Positions 46,092 to 56,139 of a stretch of 64,000 nucleotides of DNA are shown one piece after another. Position numbers and translations under genes: made by a program. Numbering within the stretch: the stretch's first letter is position 1; each line of letters opens with the position of its first letter. The stretch is from Lunularia cruciata. Its lineage: Eukaryota > Streptophyta > Marchantiopsida > Lunulariales > Lunulariaceae. The DNA lies in contig OX419758.1 of NCBI GenBank assembly GCA_948567375.1, forward strand, positions 49,605,001 to 49,669,000. The letters run 5' to 3'. The notes under the pieces were generated by a model. The model ran no database searches. It was not told where the DNA came from and saw nothing but the letters and a program-made list of their open reading frames with translations.

Positions 46092-47900
46092 GACGGAGTT
46101 CTTCAGGGATTCTAGAGGAGTTAGCCCTATAATACGCAATGGGTTTACTCAGAGTGGTGCTTGGTATCAGCTTGTATCTCAGGTCCCAATGAGGGAGGAC
46201 ATTGACTCTGACTTGGATTTTGACACAAGAGTTGATTCAATTGAGAGTGCACTTGGCGTGTTTGTACCATTGTTGTGGGACATGGACAAGATTTATGGGG
46301 CCTCTAAAGGCCCTAAGTGTTACTTTGGTATAGTGGGTACCATTGAGTTGGATGACTTCATCCAAGAGTTTGATAGTTGGTGTGATCAGTGGTAGATGTG
46401 GAACCCGACTTTGTTTACACCCTTCATGGCATAAAAGGAGTTGTTGTAGCACTTGGAGTGTCCACCAATGGACGACTACCATGAGTTCAAGAGAGCGCAT
46501 TTGGAGGAGATTGAGTTATGGAGACATTATTGGTCTTCAAACTATGTCTCTATCACTTCAGGCTCAATTGCCAAGAGTAGATTGGCTGTACCCACAAGTT
46601 CTAGCTCAAGTAGTGTTGGTGGAGCTAGTGGAGGTGCACTAGCTGGAGATAGTGCTACCATGAGTGGAGGTACCGCTGCAGGAGGTGATGTGGTACCGGG
46701 GTTTAACCAGATGGTGGAGTTCTTCTAATATTTGAGGAAAACTACCAAGGAGTACGGACTGACAAGTTGAGGAGCTTGTAGGAGTTCTAGCAAAAGGCTA
46801 GAGAGAGCCTACATGAGGCATACACTCGCATGGAGGTGGCTGATCAATTTCACTCAAGGAGTTATTGAGGCCCAAGCAATCCAATTTTGGTATGGGATAC
46901 TAGACAGGGAATTGCAACGTAGAGTTTGTGACGTTACATTGTTACAAACTACTTCACCTACTTTGGCAGTGGTCTTTGGTTTGGCTGAGCATATTGAGCC
47001 CAACATGGTGGAGGAGAAGGTGGTGACATCTGGATTTGGTAGGGAGACCTCATCTACAATTGTTATTTCTTCAAGAGTGCTACAAAGTGCACCATGCCCA
47101 GTTGGTTTTCAAGGACAATGTGAACAGCCTAGATCCTATGGAGCGAGTGGATGACCTAGTGGAGCTAGACCCTTACCTTCCTTTTTAAGTCAAAGCAGCC
47201 AATGAGTAGTAGTGTTGCTTGTTGGACTTGTGGTGGACCTCACCATAGAAGAGAGTGTACTCATGGCAGCAGACCTAATACTTCTAGTGCATCACAGCCA
47301 GCACATAAGCAGTGTGAGCATTGCCATAGATTTGGTCACACAGGTGACTGGTGCTTTGACCTACACCCGGAGTTACGGAGTGGTAGGGTGGCTATGGAAG
47401 GTAGTAGAGGAGCTCCAGTTCATAGAGGACGAGGTGGTAGAGGTGGTGCTAGAGGATCCACACCTAGTAGAGGTGAAGTACCTACCCTTACTTCTTATAC
47501 AACTATGGCTACTCAGATTGAGCAGTTGGAGCAAAGATTGGCTAGTATGGCCATTGCTCAAAGGAGATCAGATTCGGGTGTTGAGGCTTCCACCTCATAT
47601 GCCGGTGATCAAGATGCTTTGGACTTCATGTGCGGAGTAGCATAGATGGATGCATCTGCAGCAATGACTAGGAGTGCAGTATGTGCTTTGGAGCCTAGAG
47701 GAGCATTAGTGGAGTTGGACCCACGAAGAGGAGAGGTTGGGAGATAGGTCAGACTTCTCCAGTCTTTCACACTATCTGAGGCATTGCAGACTACATCCAT
47801 GGCTCCTAGATATCCCAATGCAGGTGGGATAGGTGATGATGGGGTACGTGATGGACTACCTACTAGTCAGCCACCTGCTACTACACAAACTAAGTCCAGC
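46092..47900 (+). pseudogene. A2 gag with two zinc knuckles and RGG tail
   Basis: ATG at 46092 (MTEFFRDSRGVSP). Gag blocks: DMDKIYGASKGP, GTIELDDFIQEFDSWCDQW, HLEEIELWRHYWSS, WYGILDRELQRRV and FGLAEHIEPNMVEEK. Two knuckles lie in one frame at 47202-47380: CWTCGGPHHRREC (CX2CX3HX4C) and CEHCHRFGHTGDWC (CX2CX4HX4C). An RGRGGRGGARG tract and a coiled-coil-like EQLEQRLASMAIAQRR follow. Stops at 46726-46728 and 46779-46781 match stops in A1. It would package element RNA; the copy is broken. Confidence 0.8.
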
Positions 47901-48013
47901 ATGATGTTGGAGGTGGCTCAGCTGATTATGCGGTGCCCTTTGTTTTCAACCAATGACATGTCTACATTAGGAGTTGACCTAGTCCCAATGTTCCCATTGG
48001 CTGCCATGCTTGT

Positions 48014-48676
48014 GTGAGTAGGGATGATGTGGTTCCTACTACTAGAGCAAAGGTGGTTGATAATGGAGTTGACTTGGTTGTAGAGCATGGGATCCATTCA
48101 ACAACTAACGGCTTATGGCAAGCAATAGCGGCTAGACTGGAGGAGTTGCCAACTAGACCAGCCTTTGAGAGAGCGCAGTTCACACCTAGTGTTGTCCTAT
48201 TGGCTAACCAAAGGAGGATTTTCCGCTTAGTGGGAACTTTAGGGAAGGTCTATACACCACGAAGAGTCTTGTTAGACTTTGGTGCGCAACCCCTTATATT
48301 GGGGAAGGCTGTAGTAGTCGGTCCGGAGTTACGGAAGACCAATGTGGAGAGGTGTTCATTTCAGATCCAGACATCTGTAGATGGTGGTTTGACACAATAC
48401 ATCACACATGAGGAGCTTGTTGTCCAAGTTCAGCCTAGTCATCCAACTTATAGCTCAATGGTGAGAGCTCAAGGTATTGCAACAATAGTTGAGTCATATG
48501 ATGTGCTAGTTGGAGAGCAATGTTATACCTCATGGGTTTCAACATTGACTATTGGGAGGAGTCAACCTCTTATAGACCAAGCTAGCAGTCTGGTGAGGGA
48601 CGGGTATGTCACCTACCAATATGCTTTTGTAGTGGCAGTCTTGGCTCACTACAGTCCGGGACCATGGCAACTTTAG
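48014..48676 (+). pseudogene. A2 retropepsin-like protease region
   Basis: An open stretch of 220 codons. VLLDFGAQPLILGKAV resembles the aspartic protease active site, but the usual D-S/T-G is D-F-G. YDVLVGEQCYTSW resembles the later protease strand, and YVTYQYAFVV ends the domain. In Ty3/gypsy elements this enzyme cleaves the polyprotein. A1 lacks this region; A3 retains a decayed version. It is followed directly by the linker to the methyltransferase. Confidence 0.65.
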
Positions 48677-48699
48677 TTTTAGCTTCTAGTGGTGCAGTT

Positions 48700-50006
48700 A
48701 CTTGGCCTGATGAGTTATTGGAGGAGAACAACCATGCAAAGGATTCTCCAATACCAAAGGAGATCACTTGGATTTGGAGTACAAGTAGGATTGTTCCATC
48801 CACCTTGGATGTTCCATTGTGGAGTTCAGAGGAGGCATTGTAGCAACATGCAGATTGGTTGGTGCAATAGGCTTGGAGTGGAGCCTTTGTACCACCAAGA
48901 GATAAGTGTGAGGATGAGCTTCCAGAGTTGATTACCTTGACACCTCTGGATATCACACTCATTGCTTGGCAGTATCCAATAGAGGGAGTATGTCTATTGG
49001 AGTTGTTTGGTGGGATTAGCACCGTACTAGCTAAGGTCCTACAAGTGGATATACGAGTGCAAAGGTACTTGTATGTGGAGAGAGATGAGATTGCTAGGCA
49101 AGTCTCTATACATCATGTGGTACACTTGGCCTATTGGTATCTAGAGTTATTATTGATGTCAGCAGTTAGGGGTTACCAAAAGGCCCTACCAGCAGACATT
49201 TCCTTGTTGGGGACGCATGATCTAGAGAGACATGGGCCTATTCACTTGGTGATTTTTGGATAGCCATGTAAGGAACATACAAGTGTTGGCCAAGGTTTGG
49301 GTCTTCAGGATCCTTGTTCAAGTGTGTTTTGGGAGATGTTACGGATACTACGACATCTCCATGTTCATCAGTCCGTTTCTCCAGCTTACCTTTGGAGATC
49401 ATTTCTTTGATGGGTGATTCTCACATCAAAGTAGTGGCGAGTACATATTAGGTCTATTCTTAGATGGGACTTGCTATATTGTTGGATGCAGCCAGAGTGG
49501 GATCACGGGCTCATTGTCTTCATCTTTGGTAGACAAACTTCTTACCCATAGAGGTTTTACAACATGCATATGATGGGATTCAATGACTAGACCACATCCT
49601 TGTTGATGACATCTTAGATGTAGGGCGTCAGTCTCAGATAGTGGTAGTGGCTGATAGGTCACCTATGGTAGTGGTGAACCTAGTTAGATAGCCTAGAGCC
49701 ACTTTTCTCACACTTATGAGTTTCTCATGCTCTCATGCTTTATGAGAAGGGGGACTTGGACTTGTTTGGGATGCATAGTTATAGTAGTTGGTGGAGCCCA
49801 ATGTCAATGAGAGAGAGCGGGTGATGGGTTTTTGCACCAGTATTACCATTGTTCTAGATGTGTCAGAGGCATCTAGGTGTCAAGTGTTAGGTCAAGCTAT
49901 GGACCTGAACTATTTGACCTTGATTGTGAGCCTTGGTTTTGCAGAACAGCATAGGATGTGCTTGATAGGCATCACCACTCTGCCCTATGCCTATCAAGAC
50001 GATTAA
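48700..50006 (+). pseudogene. A2 cytosine-5 DNA methyltransferase-like domain
   Basis: Best run 48928-49263. Motif I LLELFGGIST is at 48994-49023, then YLYVERDEIARQVS, LPADISLLGTHDLERHGP and VIFG. A TAG (49261-49263) sits where Trp or Phe is expected, followed by the catalytic Pro-Cys (49264-49269). Downstream, QGLGLQDP and FWEMLRIL match the family. Motif VI is decayed to EIIS (about 49394). VGSRAH is motif VIII-like. The frame 49788-50006 has motif IX ERERVMGF and motif X QVLGQAMDLNYL. Motif order, spacing of about 330 residues and the invariant Cys support a C5-MTase fold. The domain lies between protease and RT, as in A1. Confidence 0.8.
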
Positions 50007-50279
50007 GGAACATGCTGGGGGTGATGGACCAAGTGGAAATGGTATTATTGGGACACAACCAGTAGTTGCAAGGGAGAGTGGTCTACTTGGAGTCCATCCA
50101 GGTGAGCATGAGCTACTTGGATTACACCCTTGGTCCACTTGGAATGCAGCTAGAGGACATGTGGAGCTTGTAGCCAGAGTGGAGGGAGTTTTTCACACAA
50201 AGGTTGGAACCTCTAGTGGTTGGAGGCATAACACTATTGCTCCCAAAGGCCCAGTGTAGTAGCCAATCAGTACGTCTTC

Positions 50280-51750
50280 CACTCTTGCGATAGTTACAAA
50301 GGATACTTTGGAGCCAAATCTTGGACCCAAGCTTACAAGAGAGGAAAGATGGAGAGTTTGGAGGTTCTTGAGGAGCTACATGAGTTGTTTTGCCTTCATT
50401 ATGAAGGATTTTGGTGCTTTGAGACCTAGTATACAGATTGAGCTAACTAGCGATACACCAATTTTTTGATGTCCTTATTGATATAGTGATATGGAGAGGA
50501 CATTGATTCAAAGCTAGAGTAGAGACCTTTTTGAGGTTGGTTTGGTGGAGATCTCACATGGAGAGTATACATCAATGACAATGATATCGGCCAAGAAGGA
50601 TAGCATGGCAACTACACAGATAGGCAGATGTGTGGAGATTACCATCTTATTAACCAACAGACTATGGCTGATTGGTATGCCATGTCTACACCAGGGGAGA
50701 TTTTTGATGCAATTGGGCATGTAGAGGTCTTTAGTACTTTGGATCTTTGAGCGAGATATCATCAATTGAAAATCAAGGAGGAAGATAAGTCCAAGATAGC
50801 ATTTTGGGAAATTGATCCCCTCGGCAAGGATGTGTTATATCAGTGGAGGTTCTTACCATTTGGGTTAAAGAATGCTCATGCTGAGTTCTAGAGGATCATG
50901 GATAGGATCTTAGCTGGATTGGATTTTGCTTGGTGCTATATTGATGACATTTTAGTTTATAGCACTACTATGGAGGACTATGAGAGACAATTGTTGGAGG
51001 TTTTTGAGAGGTTGAGATCTCTTGGACTCAAATTACAACCTGTGAAGTGTAGGTTCTTCCACAAGCAGGTTGAGTATTTGGGTCACATTATCTACCCCAA
51101 AGGACTTAGTGTTCAACAGACCAAGGTGGAGGTTATTGCACGTATTCCTCGGCCTACGGATGTGAGCAGAGTGCAAGCATTCCTTGGGTTGGGGAACTTT
51201 TATTGCCGTTATGTTAGAAGATTTAGTGCCATTGCCAAGGCCTTGATGAAGCTTACACAAGAGTGGTATTGGGGAGATGAGCACAAGAGAGCTTTTGTAG
51301 AGCTCAAGGAGAGATTGACTTCTTCTACTATTTTGAAGAGACCAATCAGAGGATGACCATTTCAGGTTCATATTGATTGGAGTATGTTGGGACTTGGAGC
51401 AATGCTCACCCAGCATGATGATGAGGGGAAGGAGTTTATGGTGGCCTATGCTAATTGCTCCAACAATTCAGCAAAGGCAAAGTACAGTTCATATGAGGGA
51501 GAGTGCTTGGGCAAAAGCACATTTCTGATGTTACCTATTTAGTAACCATTTCACTCTCATCACTGATCATCAGCCGCTAAAGTGGTTGATGGAGTTTGAC
51601 AAGCTTTTAGGGAAGCTTGCACAATGGGCTCTGATTTTACAAGAGTATGATTTCATGGTTGTTCATAGACCTGGAGTGGTGAATCATGTTGCAAATGGGT
51701 TGAGTAGAAACCCATGTCCCAACCAATAGGATCAGACCGGAGCACGTTGG
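50280..51750 (+). pseudogene. A2 reverse transcriptase and RNase H
   Basis: RT with ARYHQLKIKEEDKSK, PFGLKNAHAEF and active-site YIDDILVYS (about 50937-50963). The 50898-51356 frame continues with VEYLGHIIYPKGLSVQQTK and FLGLGNFYCRYVRRFS. RNase H: DWSMLGLGAMLTQHDDEG and ADHQPLKWL-like text to about 51720. TGA stops at 50748-50750 and 51354-51356 match A1. RT copies the element RNA; RNase H degrades the template. Confidence 0.85.
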
Positions 51751-51924
51751 CATGGTGAGACAGATGAGGAGATGGTGCCAGATTGGCAAGCATCAGCCTT
51801 TCTGTGTATATTTTCTAAGGCTTTGGTGGTATCTCTCTCAGCATATACAAGAAGAGTTATTGAGGTCACAGATCCAGAGAGTGAAGATATAGGTATAGTT
51901 CATCTCAAGTACAAGTTTTAGAGT

Positions 51925-52175
51925 CCTTGTGTTAGATCATGTGTGCAATTGTACGCCATGCCACCTCCCAAACATTGATGGTACTATGGACCCAAGCTTG
52001 ACACTTGTATGGGTAGGCTTGAGGTGTATGTTATGTGGCTCTTCTGGTGGAGCTGCTACTATATTAGTGTGTGATAGCTGTCAAGAGGATGGCATATGGC
52101 ATGTATGACACCTCTCCTGATAGTGGTGCCTCAAGGATAGTGGTTATGTCCTAGATGTACTTGACCTATAGCTAG
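51925..52175 (+). pseudogene. A2 C-terminal PHD finger
   Basis: The join to RNase H (about 51900-51930) skips the integrase. CAIVRHATSQTLM-like text precedes RCMLCGSSGGAATILVCDSC (Cys at 52025, 52034, 52070 and 52079). A small frame slip follows near 52082, then WHMACMTPLL and, after a TAG at 52138-52140, WLCPRC (52141-52158). All eight zinc ligands are traceable, as in A1. Confidence 0.75.
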
Positions 52176-52195
52176 TTCATCCTTTATATGGTATA

Positions 52196-52979
52196 GATTG
52201 TAGACAAGCGACTAACAATAGTGCTCAATAGCACCCGGCCTCCTGATCTTTGCCCATCCTAGGGTATACCATATACTTGGAGTAGATGGCTATCTGGAGT
52301 TAGAGGGACCTAACCGCCAGCTAGGGGAGCAATTGTTGCACTTTAGAGTCTATGTATGACTTTTGTGTGAGTTATGTGTCTATGGTGTATGATGTTGATA
52401 GCAATGTATGTTGTGTAGTGATGTATATATGCACGATAGCTATCACACCATTTCTAGTGTTGCATCTAGATTGCTCAAACACTACAGTTGTAGTGATAGT
52501 AGTCAAAGGTATTTCAATAGTCACTTAGAGACTACTTTCCGATAGTCAAATTTCATGTTTGGGGTATTGACTTCATGGTGGGACCCACCGTCACTTTACA
52601 CCATTTGCACCGCCAAGTGTGCCATCAGCAAGACCGTTAGGGTTCCAAACCTAGCTCGAGTCTAGGGGTATACTTTCAAAGTGCAGCTTTGGAGAGCTCA
52701 CTTCTTTGATGTTGAGCCTTTGAGTTCCTTGCTATGGTGGACAGAGGCCGGTGAGTGTCACTTGGATTATCTTAGCTAGAGTGGGTGTGGCTTGACCGTA
52801 ATCAGTGCTTAGTTGTTGGTGGTTTATAGAGTGACAGATCAAGTACTGATATGAGTTGAGTTGAGTTGAGAGTTGTAAAAAATCTGATTATTGGGGCACT
52901 TTAGAGTCTATGTATGACTTTTGTGTGAGTTATGTGTCTATGGTGTATGATGTTGACAACAATGTATATATGCATAACA
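52196..52979 (+). repeat. A2 3' end: blocks W, X, Y, X
   Basis: W about 52196-52331 (AGCACCCGGCC ... CTAGGGGAGCAATTG); X 52332-52438 (GCACTTTAGAGTCTATGTATG ... ATATATGCACGATA); Y 52441-52890; X again 52891-52979 with an internal ~15-20-bp deletion, ending GCATAACA. The first X meets Y at GATAGCTATC, a palindrome. Confidence 0.8.
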
Positions 52980-53620
52980 TATCCTTTGGAGTAGTCCAAT
53001 CAATAAGGGCTATGATTTTCTCTTCTTTAATCTTGATCCCCTTTGATCGGAGCTTATGACGCAAGAAGGTAACTTTCTTCTACTAAAATGCACACTTTAA
53101 CTTCTTGTAGTAAAAATTCCATTGATGTAGTTTTCTTAGGACTTCTTGCACATGTTTTGTATATTCTATCTCCATCTTGCTATAGATTAAAATATCATCC
53201 AAGAAGATCATCACATATCAATCCAATAGCCTATCCAACACCAATACATCTAATTTGTGAAGATTGTCAAAGCATTAGTGAAGCCAAAGGTAGAACTCTC
53301 CATTCAAATTGCCCACACCTTGTGCAAAAGGTAATCCTTTGCACATCCTTTCCATCAATAGAAATTGCCAATAGTCACTTTAGAAATCCAACTTGGAGAA
53401 GCATCATGCTCCACTCAATCGATCTAGCAAGTCATCAATTTGAAGCAAGGGGGATGTATTCTTCACTATTTTTTTATTAAGGCCATAGTAATCAATACAG
53501 AAGCAAACTCCACCATCCTTCTTTGGGACAAATAGGACCGGTGTTCCTTAAGGAGATGTATTATTTCATATGAAATCCTTCTCTAACAACTCCATCAATG
53601 TTATTTGAAGCGCTTCCAAC
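52980..53620 (-). pseudogene. B2 reverse transcriptase remnant
   Basis: Aligns with B1 14741-15380 in order (minus-strand RT from the thumb back to the fingers). For example, 53040-53100 matches the [10 protein letters not shown] region and 53450-53560 the [10 protein letters not shown] region. Many stops. Confidence 0.7.
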
Positions 53621-54430
53621 TCCTTTGGTGAGAGTCGATCAATTGGTCTGTTCACTTGAGTACTTCTTGGTAATAATTCAATCTTGAAAGGCATATTATG
53701 ATTGGAGGATAACCCCTTTGGTAGATCATCAAGAAACACATCTATGAACTCTTAAATTATTTGATCAACCAATGCTTGATGAGGCTTCTAGTTGTGATTA
53801 GATTCTCCATGCACAATCTACTTGATCCACATTGAAAAATAGAAATATCTTCCTCCAAAGCTTACTCAATGGCTACTTTACTAACAAACCTCCATCTTGA
53901 GATTGTCTATTGTTACATGTCTTACTCAAAGGTGCCAAACAACCTAATTGGTAATTCTTACCTTGGTGTTGTACTTGAACTTGTTGTTGGCTCCAATCAA
54001 ATTGAACCTTATGACATTCAAACAAAAGCAAACCTAGAATGGCATCATAGTGTAGAGATGCCACTATAAATATATTACACTCCAAATACTTGTTCACAAT
54101 CTTGAATGAAATAAGATATGAAGTACAAAGTGCAGACCTCTTTCTACCATTTTCCATCATCAATGTACTTCCAATTATTGGCTTGATATTTAATTCCTTT
54201 GTTAATTGCATGAACATGCAATCCTTTGAATTTCCAAAAGCAACCAAAATCTTACAACCACAATCAAATATCATACCTTGCAATAAAAGCAAACTTGCAT
54301 AGGTTGAGCTTTTAATCCCATTGGAACAAATCAAGTTCTCAATAGATGGCTTAAACTCTCCTATTGCAAATTTTTTTCCTTGATTATCACTCACCACAAA
54401 CTCCATCGGGAAATTTGTCAATGTCATCTA
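53621..54430 (-). pseudogene. B2 protease remnant
   Basis: Frame 53873-54427 carries EFKPSIENLICSNGI, ASLLLLQGMIFDCGCKILV and [18 protein letters not shown], matching the B1 protease. The active site that is ILVDSGSS in B1 reads ILVAFGNS, so the catalytic Asp is lost. The frameshift heptamer of B1 is replaced by an A-run with a 2-nt deletion. Confidence 0.8.
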
Positions 54431-55270
54431 TTCTTGAGTGTACATTCAACATTACAATGTCCAATTTGGTGATAATAAAAACAACCACCATTTTGTTGCA
54501 ATATTTTTATATCTATAGTGCCAAGTGGTCTTTGTTGGATGGCATCAATCTCCATCAGTGCCGCCTCCTCCAACCCTTTGTAGTGTAGTAGCAAGTTTTG
54601 TGAAAGTCAACATCAAGATCAAGTTGTCACAACCAAAGAATCAAAGTGCTTAGCCAACTACATGGTTTCCTCTAGGTATTTGGGCTCTTACATGATAATT
54701 TCCAATTTTGTGTGTGACTTCAAGCTCCTCACAAATCAACCACCCAGAACTCCACTTCTAATACATCTAGAATTTCCATTATAGTGTTTTGGAATTGAGT
54801 TATGTAGCTTCTCATAGAACCAATCAATTTCATTCTACCAATTTATCTTGTGCAGCTCATGTAGAATATATAGCTTGGAATCTCCTAATTACTGGACTTT
54901 AGAATTCATCCTATGTCAAGATTAGCACACCAAACTACCATTTAGTTTGCTCCACTATGAATCACCAACATAGTTTTTCCATTCCATCCAATTGGCTTGA
55001 AGCCAAAAGAATGTTTCTTTCTTCATCTTGAAGATGAATAGAGCTTCAAATAACATTCACAATCAAACAAAAAATTCTCTACTACGCCCAAGAGATTCTT
55101 ACTTTCAAATACTTTGGGCTTTGAAAATCAGATTCATTCTTCTCCTTCTTAAAATGATGCTCTCTCTTCATGCTCTTGTTGTTGATGGTCTCTTTCTTCC
55201 AACAATCAAGTAAGGTGCTCAATTTGTTATTGCATAGCAATGATAATATTTTGCATTGTTGCCATGGCTA
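54431..55270 (-). pseudogene. B2 gag remnant
   Basis: Aligns with B1 16340-17150 (zinc-knuckle region near 54450-54500; start-codon area near 55262 with the matching GCAATGGCAACA-like text). Frames are heavily broken. Confidence 0.65.
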
Positions 55271-55529
55271 CTACTCTATCAAATTATCTATAATTATCTA
55301 AGTTAAAAAATAGATGCAACATGCCGACCATTTTTTGTAAATTACAATCAAAAATATCAAGGGTTCATTAGACAAGGTGATTGCATTTAGAAAATTCTAC
55401 CTTAAGCGTGAGATGATAAAATATATGAAATGATGGTTGGTTAGTACATGGACACAAAAATTCTAATTTGGAGGAAATGGATTTGGTGGTCTATAAATTC
55501 TATCAATCCCATTCTTACTTTGATACCAA

Positions 55530-56035
55530 TATAAAAGACCAAGGAAATAAATAGTAGAATGGAAGATTAGAGTGAAAAAATCATATTAGGATTCTTGGAT
55601 GAATGAAACTCCAAATGCCTAGCATCAACTTGGGCTGTGGCATTTATAAGGAATATAAAAAGCTCTTGAGAAGCCTCTTAGGAAGCTTCCTAAGAATTGT
55701 CTTCTTGGAATGCAAGCTAAGCTAATCAGGATGCTTCTTGGAAAGCTTCCTTTGAGAAGCTACCCACTTGGTGTGCAAACTAAGCTAGTTATAAAGCTTC
55801 CCAAGAAGCTTCCTTCTAAAAACTATCCACTTGGCATAGAAGCTAAGCTAGCTAGAAATCTTGTCAAGAAGCTTCTCCTAAAAATCATCACTTGGCATAC
55901 ATATCATATGATACTTGGAAGGTACCAAATAGCTTCCTAGATGCTTTTAGAAAATCTTATAATCCTTGGTTAATTTCACTTATTTGTTACTTTCTTTGTC
56001 TTGACTAACTTGTCTGTAATCTCCATATTGTTATA
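55530..56035 (-). repeat. B2 5' LTR
   Basis: 506 bp, TATAAAAGACC at one end (from TGTAAAAGACC) and CTCCATATTGTTATA at the other. AAGCTTCC/GAAGCTTC units persist in degraded form (55650-55880). Next to it, TTTGATACCA (55519-55528) is the decayed primer site. Confidence 0.85.
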
Positions 56036-56139
56036 TAATAGTACAAAATCCTTGCATTATTCTTGAAACCATTGCATGTGCTTGGAGAATAGCACAAGTG
56101 CTTAGAGGAGGTGAAAGGGTAGTCTTGATTCAACATTAA

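Larger units (their letters stand above)
44279..52979 (+). mobile_element. Family A element A2
   Basis: 8.7 kb. It starts TATCATGCCATTTGTAG (TGTCA-type end with G to A) and ends ATATATGCATAACA. It is nested in B2 RT/RNase H sequence. A 4-bp TATC lies on both sides (44275-44278 and 52980-52983) and may be a target duplication. However, a codon-by-codon comparison with B1 fits insertion without duplication slightly better. Order: Y repeat, leader, gag, protease, methyltransferase, RT/RNase H, PHD finger, W-X-Y-X. The integrase is deleted between about 51900 and 51930. Confidence 0.8.
42265..56035 (-). mobile_element. Family B element B2: old chromovirus split by A2
   Basis: Minus-strand relative of B1. 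LTRs lie at about 42265-42620 and 55530-56035. The internal parts 42621-44278 and 52980-55529 align in order with B1, and the join falls inside the RT/RNase H region where A2 inserted. The chromodomain segment of B1 (about 12640-13090) is missing. Stops and frameshifts are everywhere. The primer site reads TGGTATCAAAG, a decayed tRNA-iMet site. It is much older than B1. Confidence 0.85.

Noticed and set aside
46170-46180. TGGTATCAG, identical to the first bases of the tRNA-iMet primer site, in A2
   Set aside because: It lies inside gag coding sequence (WYQ codons), far from the terminal repeat, and is not conserved in A1.
44275-52983. TATC on both sides of A2 as proof of a 4-bp target duplication
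   Set aside because: Only 4 bp, and the codon-by-codon match to B1 across the empty site fits no duplication at least as well. A1 shows none. Left open rather than claimed.
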